64,000 nt of DNA from Ilumatobacteraceae bacterium. GTDB lineage: Bacteria; Actinomycetota; Acidimicrobiia; Acidimicrobiales; Iamiaceae. Both the position numbers and the translations under genes were made by a program. Of this stretch, positions 9,722 to 19,119 are shown one piece after another; position 1 is the stretch's first letter; the number at the start of each line of letters is the position of its first letter. Location: positions 1-64,000 of the forward strand of contig JAOBWH010000067.1 in the NCBI GenBank assembly GCA_025463265.1, given 5' to 3'. A model generated the notes under the pieces. That model was not told the DNA's origin and made no database searches. It worked only from the letters and a program-made list of their open reading frames with translations.

Positions 9722-10765
9722 TCAGATCGAGATGGGGAAGCAACGATCGGCCAGGCCGCCGAGCGCGTAGTCGTGGTACAGCCCGTGGTACATGTGCCGG
9801 GTCTTCTCGGTCCAGGCCAGCGCCTCCGGCGTGGAGATCCGGTGAGCGATCTGGACGATGCCGCCCTCGTAGACCCGGTACTCGGCCCAGGTCCCCGGAT
9901 AGTCCTTCACGCAGGCGACCTCCACCCACGGCACGTCCCCGGTGGGACCGAACGTCCGCACCCGGTTCCGGTGGGTGTGGCCGGCGAAGTAGCCGCGGAT
10001 GGCGGGCCGGCGAGCCGACAGCTCGAGCAGCGCGGCGGAGTCGGCGAGGTCGATGCCGAACGTGCGGTCGGCCTGCTCCGGGGAGTCCGGGTCACCGAGG
10101 TGGTGATGGCCGAACAGCAGCACCGGACGGTCGGCCTCGGCGGCGAGCGCGTCCAGCCAGGCGAGCTGCTCGGCGGAGACCGCCCCCGCCGTCGCCCGGA
10201 CGACCGAGGTGTCCAGCACGGCGAGGACGACGCCGGGCAGCACCACCTCCTGGAACGGATCTGCGGCGAAGGGAGCGTCGTAGTAGCTCTCGTGGTTCCC
10301 CCGGACGTGGGTCAGCCGCTGGCCGAACGCCTCGTACGCGGCGAGGAAGGCGTCGTACTCCTCCTGCGTGCCGTTCGAGGTCAGGTCGCCCTTCACCACG
10401 ACCGCATCGGGATCGATGGCGGCGATCTCGGTGACGGCACCGCGGTTCATGACCTCCGGGAACGGATCGTCGCCGGGTTCGGAGCGGAACACCGGGCCCA
10501 TGTCCGAGCCGTCGATCAGCCCGCACACCTCCTCGCCGAAGTGCACGTCGTTGACCGTGGCGAACGTGGCCAGCCGGGCACCCCGCTCCGGCAGCGTGCG
10601 GAACGCGAAGCCTTCGATCTCGTGATCCGCGTCCGGTCGGAGGCCGTCGTAGCGGCGCGCCTCGACCCCCTCGTGGATCACGGCGAAGTCGGGCCCGACC
10701 GTGGACAGCTCGGGAGGGGAGGTGGCGGGGGTGACGACATCCACCCCGCCGTCGACCGGATCCAT
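9722..10765 (-). CDS. Metallophosphoesterase
   Basis: TVNDVHFGE, VVKGDLTSNGTQEEY, VRGNHESYY, LFGHHHLGD, FAGHTHRNR motifs. Confidence 0.85.
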   Translation of the reverse strand: MDPVDGGVDVVTPATSPPELSTVGPDFAVIHEGVEARRYDGLRPDADHEIEGFAFRTLPERGARLATFATVNDVHFGEEVCGLIDGSDMGPVFRSEPGDDPFPEVMNRGAVTEIAAIDPDAVVVKGDLTSNGTQEEYDAFLAAYEAFGQRLTHVRGNHESYYDAPFAADPFQEVVLPGVVLAVLDTSVVRATAGAVSAEQLAWLDALAAEADRPVLLFGHHHLGDPDSPEQADRTFGIDLADSAALLELSARRPAIRGYFAGHTHRNRVRTFGPTGDVPWVEVACVKDYPGTWAEYRVYEGGIVQIAHRISTPEALAWTEKTRHMYHGLYHDYALGGLADRCFPISI

Positions 10766-10846
10766 GGTGGGACCCTACCGGCGGCTCCCCGCGCCATCCC
10801 CCGCGATCCCGGCGGGCGTCGCGGTCAGGCGCAAGGCTGGCGGAAG

Positions 10847-11380
10847 ATGGATCCGACGCCCCCGCCCGTCCTGCTCCTGCCGACCGACCGGTCGCCGGCG
10901 GGCACACCCGACGACGAGGTGGTCGCGCCGGAGGGCTGGCACGTGCACGCCGGCTTCGATCTGCCGCCGGAGCCGTGGGACCAGGGGGCCTCGCGCCTGC
11001 TCTGTGTGGGCACGGTCGACGACGAGGCCGCGGCGCAGGCGGCCATCACCGCGATCGCCCGAGGCGCCGGCCTCGCGGTGCGGGTGACCCTCCAGGGTGC
11101 GTCGCACCACCGGTTCCTCGACGACCTCCACAAGCTCGGCGCTCCCGAGCCGTACCAGCGGCACGGGACCACCGCGACCAGCCGGTTGGCTTGGGATCAG
11201 CAGACGCTGCTCGACGCCCTCGCGGGCGGTGCCACCGTCACCGCTGCGGCCGCCGATCTGCACGTCTCGCGCCGGACGGCCAACCGGCTGCTGGCAGCAG
11301 CGCGAGCACAGCTCCGCGTCGACTCGAACGCGGCTGCGGTCCAGCGCTGGATGGCGGACCGGGCGGCTGCGGAGCGCTAG
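10847..11380 (+). CDS. Small protein with C-terminal helix-turn-helix
   Basis: 177 aa; DALAGGATVTAAAADLHVSRRTANRLLAAARAQLRV HTH at the C-terminus. Confidence 0.6.
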   Translation: MDPTPPPVLLLPTDRSPAGTPDDEVVAPEGWHVHAGFDLPPEPWDQGASRLLCVGTVDDEAAAQAAITAIARGAGLAVRVTLQGASHHRFLDDLHKLGAPEPYQRHGTTATSRLAWDQQTLLDALAGGATVTAAAADLHVSRRTANRLLAAARAQLRVDSNAAAVQRWMADRAAAER

Positions 11381-13881
11381 TCCTCGGGGCCCTGCTCCCG
11401 AGCCGCCCGCCACTGCACCGCAGCCGCCATCCGGGTGCTGGCGCCGAGCTTGCGCATCGCCGAGCGCACGAACGAATCCACCGTCGATGGCTCGATCCCA
11501 AGCTCGGCACCGATCGTGACCGAGGTACCGCCCTCGGCCACCAGCTCCAGGACCGCACCCTCGCGCCCCGTGAGGCCGGCCACGCCCTCGACGGTGGCGG
11601 CCCGGCGCGCCATCCCGATCGATCGCAGCGATCGCCGGGTCCGCACCAGGATGGGGTCGAGCCCATGGGCGAGTGCCGAGGCCTCCGCCGCCAGGAGCAG
11701 CTCCGGGGCGTCCTCTCGTCCGGCCGTGGCCGCCAGCGATCCTGCGGCCCACCGGCAGCGCGCCTCGCTGCGCACGTCGTTGCCGACCCAGGACGCCGCC
11801 GCATCGGAGAAGCCTTCGATGGCGTCGCCGATCCGGCCCTCCTGTGCGGCCACGAGCGCCGCCCACTCGGCCGGCACCGCCCGCCACGCCGGGAACGCCG
11901 CAGCGGGGGCCGGACCCGGCAGCTCCACCCCAAGCTCCAGGGCGCCGTGCGCACCGACCAGCCGTCCCTGGGCCGCCGACGGATAGTCGCCCACGCCCAG
12001 CGCGAGGAGATCGACCGCCGCCGCCACGGCGTCGGGCGCCCGCCCTGCGCACCACGCCGCGTCGATCGTCGCCCACGCCCCGATGGAGCGCGCCAGGGCG
12101 TCGGCACCGATGCGATCCCCCAGCCCGGCCAGGCGATCCGACGCGGCCCGGTGCAGCCCCTGGTCCGCCAGGGCCAGCACGATCGTGGCCTCCAGGAACG
12201 GGCGAGCGCGGTGCCCCGCCCACCGATCCAACAGCGGTGCGAACCGGTCGATGATCTCGTTCCTCGGCCTGCCCACCAGCAGCCCGAGCAGCGCGGCGTA
12301 GGACGCGATGCTGGGCCAGTGCTCGTCGTAGCCCTCGGGCTGCGCCACCTGCAGCTCGGCCACGGCGACCTCCTCGGCGCGAGCGGCGTCGCCGGTGATC
12401 CAGAGGCCGAGCACCAGGCTGGTGACGGCCGTGCGGCGGAGGGGCCGGTCCCCGTCCTCGATCGCCTGCGCGATCACCTCGTCGTACAGGTCGGCCCAGC
12501 CGGCCTCGCCCGCGGTCAGCAGCACGCTGGCGAGACGGGTGCGGGTGTACCCCTGCTCCTCGCCGATGGCATCGGCCAGGCGCACGGCGGCGTGCGCCCG
12601 CTCCAGCGCCGGCCGGCCGTCCAGGTCCACCGAGGTCTGGAGCACGGTCGATCCAGCCAGCGCTGCGGCCTCGTAGGCCGTTCCCGTGCCCTCCAGGTCG
12701 TCGAGCGCTCGACCGATCAGCTCGGCCATGTGGTCGGAGCGGCCCTGCAGCCAGGCCGCCTCGGCCTCCGCGGCGTAGAGGCCACCGCGCAGGACCGCCG
12801 CCAGCTCGTCCCTCCCCTCGACCGCGCACAGCGCCCGAGCGGTCGCCGGCTCACTGATCGCGGTGAAGAGCCGGGCGGCCTCGATCCGGTGCTCGACGTC
12901 CAGGTCGTCGGCGCACTCGACGGCCAGGGCGAGCATCGTGGCCCGTCGACGCCGATCGGTCTCCTGCTCGCTCGCCTCGAGAGCGGCCGTGCGCGCCGAC
13001 GGTCGGTCGCCGACGGCGGCCAGCAGATGGGCCCGCTCCGGCAGGTCGACCAGGGGGAGGAGCTCCCGCCGCACCTGATCCGCCCGTTCCCCGAGCTCAT
13101 CGGCGATGACCTCGGCCAGGAGGCTGTGGTGCACCTCGAAGCGCTCGTCCACGCGGTGGACCAACCCGGCGGGAACCAGGGCGTGCGCGCCCGGGCCGAG
13201 GACCGCGGCCGAGGCCGGGTGACCGAGCACCGCCAGGCGCTCCATCGCGGCGCGGGCCGGGGGATCGAGTACACGCAAGCGGCCCAGCAGGGTCGACACC
13301 AGGCCGGGGGCGGCCTCGGGGCCCTTCGGGAGCTCCCCGAGCAGGAGCGGGTTGCCGCCCGCCACCGCCACCAGCTCGTCGCGTTCGGTGGACCCGAGCT
13401 CCGGGTGCAGCGCCGAGGCCAGCTCGGCCGCAGCTTCGTCGGTGAGCCCGGCGAGCTCGATGCGCGCTGCGCCCACGAGCTCCAGCGCCTCGGTCACCTC
13501 GTCGCTGCGCGCCTCACCCGATCGGACCGTCGCCACGATCGGCACCTGGTCGACCAGCAGCGCCAGCGTCTCGAGCGATGCGTCGTCGGCCCACTGGAGG
13601 TCGTCGAGCAGCACCGGTGAGGCTCCCTGGTGGACCACGGCGCCGGCCACGCCGGCGGGCAGCTCGTCGGGCGCCTCCCGAAGCACCCGGCGGAACACGA
13701 GGAAGGGCGACCAGCTGAGCGTGGCCAGCGCTCCCCCCTCCCGGAACGGCCCCTGCTCCGCGAGGGCCGCTCGGGCGAGCGTGGACTTGCCGATGCCGGC
13801 GGGGCCGACGAGGACGACCGGGCGCGCCGCAGCGATCAGCTCACGGAGCACCTCGAGTTCGTTCTGCCGTCCCACCAGCAC
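11377..13881 (-). CDS. LuxR-family regulator with AAA/NACHT-like ATPase domain (MalT/LAL-like)
   Basis: MLVGRQNELEVL; Walker A GPAGIGKST; VLLDDLQWADDASLETL; C-terminal LTGREGAVLELVAEGGTSVTIGAELGIEPSTVDSFVRSAMRKLG. Confidence 0.85.
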   Translation of the reverse strand: MLVGRQNELEVLRELIAAARPVVLVGPAGIGKSTLARAALAEQGPFREGGALATLSWSPFLVFRRVLREAPDELPAGVAGAVVHQGASPVLLDDLQWADDASLETLALLVDQVPIVATVRSGEARSDEVTEALELVGAARIELAGLTDEAAAELASALHPELGSTERDELVAVAGGNPLLLGELPKGPEAAPGLVSTLLGRLRVLDPPARAAMERLAVLGHPASAAVLGPGAHALVPAGLVHRVDERFEVHHSLLAEVIADELGERADQVRRELLPLVDLPERAHLLAAVGDRPSARTAALEASEQETDRRRRATMLALAVECADDLDVEHRIEAARLFTAISEPATARALCAVEGRDELAAVLRGGLYAAEAEAAWLQGRSDHMAELIGRALDDLEGTGTAYEAAALAGSTVLQTSVDLDGRPALERAHAAVRLADAIGEEQGYTRTRLASVLLTAGEAGWADLYDEVIAQAIEDGDRPLRRTAVTSLVLGLWITGDAARAEEVAVAELQVAQPEGYDEHWPSIASYAALLGLLVGRPRNEIIDRFAPLLDRWAGHRARPFLEATIVLALADQGLHRAASDRLAGLGDRIGADALARSIGAWATIDAAWCAGRAPDAVAAAVDLLALGVGDYPSAAQGRLVGAHGALELGVELPGPAPAAAFPAWRAVPAEWAALVAAQEGRIGDAIEGFSDAAASWVGNDVRSEARCRWAAGSLAATAGREDAPELLLAAEASALAHGLDPILVRTRRSLRSIGMARRAATVEGVAGLTGREGAVLELVAEGGTSVTIGAELGIEPSTVDSFVRSAMRKLGASTRMAAAVQWRAAREQGPED

Positions 13882-14144
13882 CGCGGCAACCTACCCCCGC
13901 GGGGCGCGGGGTCGCCCGGAGCACCCGCCGGGTGAAACCTGCGACGAGCACTCCGAGGACGACCGCGCCCACCCAAGCCAGGAGACGGTCCGCCCCGACC
14001 TCGTGGCTCCCTCCGTTTGGACGTGGAGCAAGCCTGCGGCACGGACCCACCCCGCTTCATCCCCAATGTGTGCCAACCTCGGCGCGCCGCCGATGCGGCG
14101 AGGCGCGGGTGGGACAGCGGCGGCGTGGATGGGTGAACGAGCGC

Positions 14145-14327
14145 CTACCAGGGACGGACGCGGCGCTGGGGGATCGGACGGCTCCACCAGCGGCCGGACC
14201 AGCGCCAGCGGGGGGCCTCCGTCGACGGGACCGAGGCGGCGCCGCGCGGGGTGGCGGCCTCGACGGCGGCGACGATGGCCGCCACCTCCTCGTCGGTGGG
14301 CTCGCCCGAGATCCGGACCTGGGTCAC
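14145..14327 (-). CDS. Acyl-CoA carboxylase epsilon subunit
   Basis: 60-aa VTQVRISGEPTDEEVAAIVAAVEAA...WSRPIPQRRVRPW; GTG start overlaps the TGA of the upstream carboxylase (GTGA). Confidence 0.8.
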   Translation of the reverse strand: MTQVRISGEPTDEEVAAIVAAVEAATPRGAASVPSTEAPRWRWSGRWWSRPIPQRRVRPW

Positions 14328-15874
14328 AGCGGCATGTTCCCGTGCTTGCGGGGCGGCAGCTCTTCTTTCTTCGACTCCAGCATGCGGAATCCGTCGATGA
14401 GCATCTGCCGCGTGAACGACGGGTCGATGACGTCGTCGACGTACCCGCGCTCGGCAGCCACGTACGGGTTGAGCCACTTCTCGCTGTACTCGTCGATCAG
14501 GCGCGCCTTCTCGGCGTCTTTGTCCTCGGCCTCGGCGATCTCCTTGCGGTTCAAGATCTCCACCGCACCGGAGGCACCCATGACCGCGAGCTCGGCGGAC
14601 GGCCACGCGTAGGCGAGGTCGGCACCGATCGACTTGGAGTCCATGACGACGTAGGCGCCGCCGTAGGCCTTGCGGGTGATGACCTGGATCCGTGGGACCG
14701 TGGCCTCGCAGTAGGCGTACAGCAGCTTGGCGCCGTGGCGGATGATGCCGTTGTACTCCTGGTCGACGCCGGGGAGGAACCCGGGCACGTCGACGAAGGT
14801 CACGAGCGGGATGTTGAACGAGTCGCACGTCCGCACGAAGCGGGCCGCCTTCTCGGAGGCCTCGATGTCGAGCACGCCGGCGTACGCCGACGGCTGGTTG
14901 CCGACCACGCCGATCGACTGGCCGCCGAGGCGGATGAACCCGCAGACGATGTTGGTGGCCCACTTCGAGAAGTACTCGAAGAAGTCGTTGTCGTCGGCGA
15001 CGGCCTCGATGACCTTGCGCATGTCGTAGGGGACGTTGGCGCTGGCCGGGATGATCTCGAGCAGCTCGGGCGTCTGGCGGTCGATGGGATCGCCCGTGTC
15101 GACGATGGGGGCCGTCTCGAGGTTGTTGAGCGGCAGGTACGACAGCAGGAACCGGACATCGTCGAGGACGGCCTTGTCGTCGGGAGCGGTGAAGGCGGCG
15201 ATGCCGGACTTCGACGCGTGGGTCTGGGCGCCGCCCAGCTCCTGCTGGGTCACGTCCTCGCCGGTCACGGTCTTCACCACGTCCGGGCCGGTGATGAACA
15301 TGTACGACGTGTCCTCCACCATGAAGATGAAGTCCGTCAGCGCGGGGCTGTAGACGGCGCCGCCGGCGCACGGGCCCATGATCACCGAGATCTGCGGCGT
15401 GACGCCCGACGCCATCACGTTGCGGTGGAAGATCCCGCCGTAGGACGCCAGGGAGACGGGGCCCTCCTGGATGCGGGCACCGGCGCCGTCGTTGATGCCC
15501 ACGACGGGGGCGCCGACCTTGAGCGCCATGTCCATGACCTTGTGGATCTTCTCGGCGAAGACCTCGCCCAGCGCACCGCCGAAGAGGGTGAAGTCCTGCG
15601 AGAACACGAACACCGTGCGGCCTTCGACGGTGCCCCAGCCGGTGATGACGCCGTCGGTGTAGGGACGTTCGACCACGTCGGGGCTGCGGTGCCGGGCGAG
15701 CATGTCGAGCTCGCGGAACGAGCCGTCGTCGAGGAGGTACTCGATGCGCTCGCGGGCGAGCATCTTGCCGCGATCGTGCTGGCGCTGGATGGAGCGCTCG
15801 GAGCCGGGAGTGCGGGCCTGTTCCTTGCGGGCGAGCAGGTCGTCGAGTCGCTCGCGGATTGGGTGCTCGGGCAT
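14324..15874 (-). CDS. Acyl-CoA carboxylase beta subunit (propionyl-CoA carboxylase type)
   Basis: ERIEYLLDDGSFRELDML...GWGTVEGRTVFVFSQDFTLFGGALGE...PGFLPGVDQEYNGIIRHGAKLLYAY...AYGGAYVVM; start set at MPEHPIRERLDDL. Confidence 0.93.
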   Translation of the reverse strand: MPEHPIRERLDDLLARKEQARTPGSERSIQRQHDRGKMLARERIEYLLDDGSFRELDMLARHRSPDVVERPYTDGVITGWGTVEGRTVFVFSQDFTLFGGALGEVFAEKIHKVMDMALKVGAPVVGINDGAGARIQEGPVSLASYGGIFHRNVMASGVTPQISVIMGPCAGGAVYSPALTDFIFMVEDTSYMFITGPDVVKTVTGEDVTQQELGGAQTHASKSGIAAFTAPDDKAVLDDVRFLLSYLPLNNLETAPIVDTGDPIDRQTPELLEIIPASANVPYDMRKVIEAVADDNDFFEYFSKWATNIVCGFIRLGGQSIGVVGNQPSAYAGVLDIEASEKAARFVRTCDSFNIPLVTFVDVPGFLPGVDQEYNGIIRHGAKLLYAYCEATVPRIQVITRKAYGGAYVVMDSKSIGADLAYAWPSAELAVMGASGAVEILNRKEIAEAEDKDAEKARLIDEYSEKWLNPYVAAERGYVDDVIDPSFTRQMLIDGFRMLESKKEELPPRKHGNMPL

Positions 15875-15981
15875 GGCGCAGAACCTACGCCAGCGCCGAT
15901 TCCGCAACCCAACCGTGACCCCCGCCACCGCCCGCGCTCCTCCCACCAGCACGGATCGCTGATCTGCGGCAGGGTTGGCCC

Positions 15982-16533
15982 ATGACCGACACCCCCCGGA
16001 TCGCGCCCCTTCCTCCCGACGCACGAGAGCCACGGACCGAGGAGCTGCTCCGGTCCCTGAAGCTCGATCCCGACGGCGACGACATGAACCTGTTCGCCAC
16101 GCTCGCCCACCACCCCCGGCTGCTGAAGCGCTGGTCGCAGTTCGGCGGCCTGCTCCTGGCCGGCGGCACCCTGTCGCCCCGCGACCGGGAGGTCCTGATC
16201 CTGCGCACCGCCGCCAACTGCGGTGCCGACTACGAGTGGGGCCACCACCTCCCCATCGGCGAGGCCGCCGGGCTCACGTCGAACGAGATGTCCGCCCTGG
16301 CCGGATCCCGCCGGGAGGCCGAGGGCGTCGACGCAGACCTGGTGCGCGCCGCCGACGAGCTGCACGACCGGAACATGATCATCGACGCCACGTGGACCAC
16401 GCTGGCGGCCCGCTACGACGAGGCCCAGCTCATCGAGATCTGCATGGTGGTCGGCCAGTACCACCTGGTGGCCTTCACCCTCCGGTCGCTCGGCATCCAG
16501 CGGGAGGCCGGTGTCGAGGGGCTGCCCGAATGA
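15982..16533 (+). CDS. Carboxymuconolactone decarboxylase family protein
   Basis: LSPRDREVLILRTAANCGADYEWGHHLPIGEAAG. Confidence 0.85.
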   Translation: MTDTPRIAPLPPDAREPRTEELLRSLKLDPDGDDMNLFATLAHHPRLLKRWSQFGGLLLAGGTLSPRDREVLILRTAANCGADYEWGHHLPIGEAAGLTSNEMSALAGSRREAEGVDADLVRAADELHDRNMIIDATWTTLAARYDEAQLIEICMVVGQYHLVAFTLRSLGIQREAGVEGLPE

Positions 16534-17300
16534 GCCGGCTCGAGGGCCGCAAGATCCTGGTGGTCGGGGCCGGGACCCGCCACGTCGACGATCCCGACGC
16601 GCCGCCCGGCAACGGGCGGGCGATCGCGGTGACGGCGGCGACCGAGGGCGCCACGGTCGCGTGCGCCGACATCGATGTGCGCGCCGCCCGGGAGACGGCG
16701 AACCAGGTGCGCGACGCCGGCGGCCACGCCCAGGTGGTGGTGGCCGACGTGTCCGACGCCGTTGCCTGCGCCGCCATGGTCGCCGAGGCGGCCGATCTGC
16801 TCGAAGGGCTCGACGGCGTCGTGGTCAACGTCGGCATCGGGGCCGGCCAGTGGCTGGGCACGACCACGGCCGAGCAGTGGGACCAGGTCTTCGACGTGAA
16901 CGTCCGGGCCCACTTCCTCACCTGCCAGGCCGCTCTGCCGCTCATGGCCGGCGGCGGGTCCATCGTGTTGATCTCGTCGGTGGCGGGGCTCCGTCCCGGG
17001 TCGCGCATCCCGGCGTACGACGCGTCGAAGGCGGCGCTGGCCGGCCTCTGCCGCCACGTCGCCTTCGAGGGCGCACGGGCCGGGGTCCGGGCCAACGTGG
17101 TCGCCCCCGGGCTGATCGACACCCCCCTCGGCCGCCTCGCCACCGCGGGCCGCCCCAGCCGGACGAAGGCCCCTGTGGCGCTCGGCCGCCAGGGCACGGC
17201 CTGGGAGGTGGCCAAGCCGGTCACCTTCCTGCTCAGCGACGAGGCCAGCTACATCACCGGCGCCATCCTCCCCGTCGACGGCGGCCTCTCCACCCTCTGA
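16530..17300 (+). CDS. SDR family oxidoreductase
   Basis: KILVVGAGTRH, VNVRAHFLTCQAALPLM, SSVAGLRPGSRIPAYDASKAAL, ITGAILPVDGG; ATGA overlap with upstream gene. Confidence 0.92.
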   Translation: MSRLEGRKILVVGAGTRHVDDPDAPPGNGRAIAVTAATEGATVACADIDVRAARETANQVRDAGGHAQVVVADVSDAVACAAMVAEAADLLEGLDGVVVNVGIGAGQWLGTTTAEQWDQVFDVNVRAHFLTCQAALPLMAGGGSIVLISSVAGLRPGSRIPAYDASKAALAGLCRHVAFEGARAGVRANVVAPGLIDTPLGRLATAGRPSRTKAPVALGRQGTAWEVAKPVTFLLSDEASYITGAILPVDGGLSTL

Positions 17301-17328
17301 CGCCCCACCGACCGGGCAGAATCAGGCG

Positions 17329-18102
17329 ATGGAACCGCAGCGGCACCTGGAGATCCTTCGCCTGGAGATGGGGCGGCTCGGCTCGATCGACCCGGAGCTG
17401 CTGGGAGCGGCGGTGCCGGCCCTCGACGACTGGACCGTGGAGCGGGTGGTGCGGCACGTGGGCAAGGTGCACGAGTGGGTGCTCGGCATGCTCCGCCTCG
17501 AGCCGGGCCAGGAGCTCGGCGATGCGCCGGCCGCCGTCGGGCTGCCGAAGGGGCCCGACTGCCTCCCCGCCTACCGGCAGGTGGCGGCCGACCTGCTCGC
17601 CCACCTCGAAGCCGACGACCCGGATCGAGCGTGCCTCAACTTCGCCGGGGCGGGGGACGTGGCGTGGTGGATGCGGCGCCAGGCGCAGGAGGTGTCGGTC
17701 CACCGGGTCGATGCCCACGACGCGGTGCACGCCGCCGGCGGCGCCGAGCCCGATGCGCTCGCGGCCGACGGCGCGGCCGATGGGATCGACGAGTGGGCCC
17801 GGTTCTTCCTGGCCGTGCGGTGGGGACAGCGGTTCGGGTCCCTGCCGGCGGACCTGGTCGGGCGGACGGTCCACATCCACGGCACCGACGAACCGGCACC
17901 GATCGATGGCGCCGAGTGGCTCGTGGCGTTCGGCACCGAGGGCGTCGAGGTGGCGGCCACCCACGCCAAGGGCGACGTGGCGCTACGGGGACCGGCGAAC
18001 GACCTCCTGCTCGCCCTCTGGCGGCGGCGACCCCTCGCTTCGATCGACCTCGTCGGCGACACCGCCGTCGCCGAGCGCCTGCTCGACATCGCTCGTTTCT
18101 GA
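17329..18102 (+). CDS. Maleylpyruvate isomerase / mycothiol-dependent family protein
   Basis: LDDWTVERVVRHVGKVHEWVL...VAWWMRRQAQEVSVHRVDAHDA. Confidence 0.75.
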   Translation: MEPQRHLEILRLEMGRLGSIDPELLGAAVPALDDWTVERVVRHVGKVHEWVLGMLRLEPGQELGDAPAAVGLPKGPDCLPAYRQVAADLLAHLEADDPDRACLNFAGAGDVAWWMRRQAQEVSVHRVDAHDAVHAAGGAEPDALAADGAADGIDEWARFFLAVRWGQRFGSLPADLVGRTVHIHGTDEPAPIDGAEWLVAFGTEGVEVAATHAKGDVALRGPANDLLLALWRRRPLASIDLVGDTAVAERLLDIARF

Positions 18103-19089
18103 CACGGCCCCGCCGTCCCGGATGGCGATGCGCCGCGCCAGCTCCGGCGCCGCCACCGACGCCAGCTCGCCGCTCACCAGATCTCGTCGCGCGGCGGCGA
18201 GCAGGGCGGCCACTCCGTCGTCCAGCTGGCCGTGGAGCGCGTGGAGCATGATCTCGGCACCGACCACGTTGGCGATCATCTTCGGGTGCACCAGCGTCTC
18301 CGCCCACCGGAACGCAGCGGCCACGTCCTGGGCGCGGTAGTCGGTCAGCACATCGGCGCCGATCGCCTCGGGTGGGAGGGGAGACCGGAGCTCGAACGCC
18401 ACCGTCGGGCTGTGGTTGACCACTCCGAGCGGCTCGAAGTGGCGCCGCCACCGGTGGTGCCAGAGGATCAGCCAGGGCGTGTTGGCATGGGCCCAGTCCT
18501 GTTGGACGACGAGCCCGCCGACGGCCACGTGAGCCACGAACGTCTCCCGCACCGCGCGCCAGGTGTCCCACGTCTTGGCGATGTCCACGAAGAGCAGCTG
18601 GATCGGCCCGCCGGTCCACTCGACGCCGCACACGTCGCCCTCGTGGACGCGCACGCGCTCGCCGTGCCGGCCGAGCCGGCCCTCGACGAGCGAGCGGAAC
18701 GACGTCCCGTCGTGGAACCTCCCCTCGAGCGGCGTGCCCGCGGTCCGCTCCTCGATGTCCTCGAAGACGAACGTGTCGTAGGTGTCGAACCCGTCGTTCC
18801 GGCCCGCACGCTCGAGGCCGCGCGCGATCGCCGACGACGAGGCGCCGAGCCACGGGCCGAGCTCCACGACGGCACCTGTGGCCGGGCGGGTGGCGAGCTC
18901 GCGGGTGAGCCACGCCTGCTCCCACGGGGTCGTGAGGTCGAGGAACGACAGCGGATCGAGCAACCGCGCTCGTGGGTACCAGCGCCGCAGCTCCCGGTCC
19001 TCCCGGCCCTCTAGGTGGATCACGCGGAGGCGCGTCCGGAGGCCGTAGGCCGAAGCCGCAAGGTCACGAGAGATCGGCACGCAACCCAT
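17983..19089 (-). CDS. Class I SAM-dependent methyltransferase-like protein (start uncertain)
   Basis: GAVVELGPWLGASSSAIARGLERAG...FDTYDTFVFEDIEER...LLFVDIAKTWDTWR. Confidence 0.65.
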   Translation of the reverse strand: MGCVPISRDLAASAYGLRTRLRVIHLEGREDRELRRWYPRARLLDPLSFLDLTTPWEQAWLTRELATRPATGAVVELGPWLGASSSAIARGLERAGRNDGFDTYDTFVFEDIEERTAGTPLEGRFHDGTSFRSLVEGRLGRHGERVRVHEGDVCGVEWTGGPIQLLFVDIAKTWDTWRAVRETFVAHVAVGGLVVQQDWAHANTPWLILWHHRWRRHFEPLGVVNHSPTVAFELRSPLPPEAIGADVLTDYRAQDVAAAFRWAETLVHPKMIANVVGAEIMLHALHGQLDDGVAALLAAARRDLVSGELASVAAPELARRIAIRDGGAVSETSDVEQALGDGGVADEVDRSEGSPPPEGEQEVVRRSP

Positions 19090-19119
19090 GATGTCCCAGC
19101 CGACCGGTACGGTGCGGCC

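Noticed and set aside
6974-10846. Upstream part of the 1468-aa plus ORF 6974..11380
   Set aside because: Antisense to CaiB, lipoprotein, MPI-like and phosphoesterase genes; only the last 177 aa (from ATG 10847) look real
10775-12829. 684-aa minus ORF
   Set aside because: Out-of-frame shadow of the LuxR-ATPase gene; low-complexity GRG/AGG composition
13841-14050. Possible 69-aa small membrane protein upstream of the LuxR regulator (LLAWVGAVVLGVLVAGF segment)
   Set aside because: Interesting hydrophobic stretch but no convincing start or SD, and it overlaps the LuxR start; insufficient support
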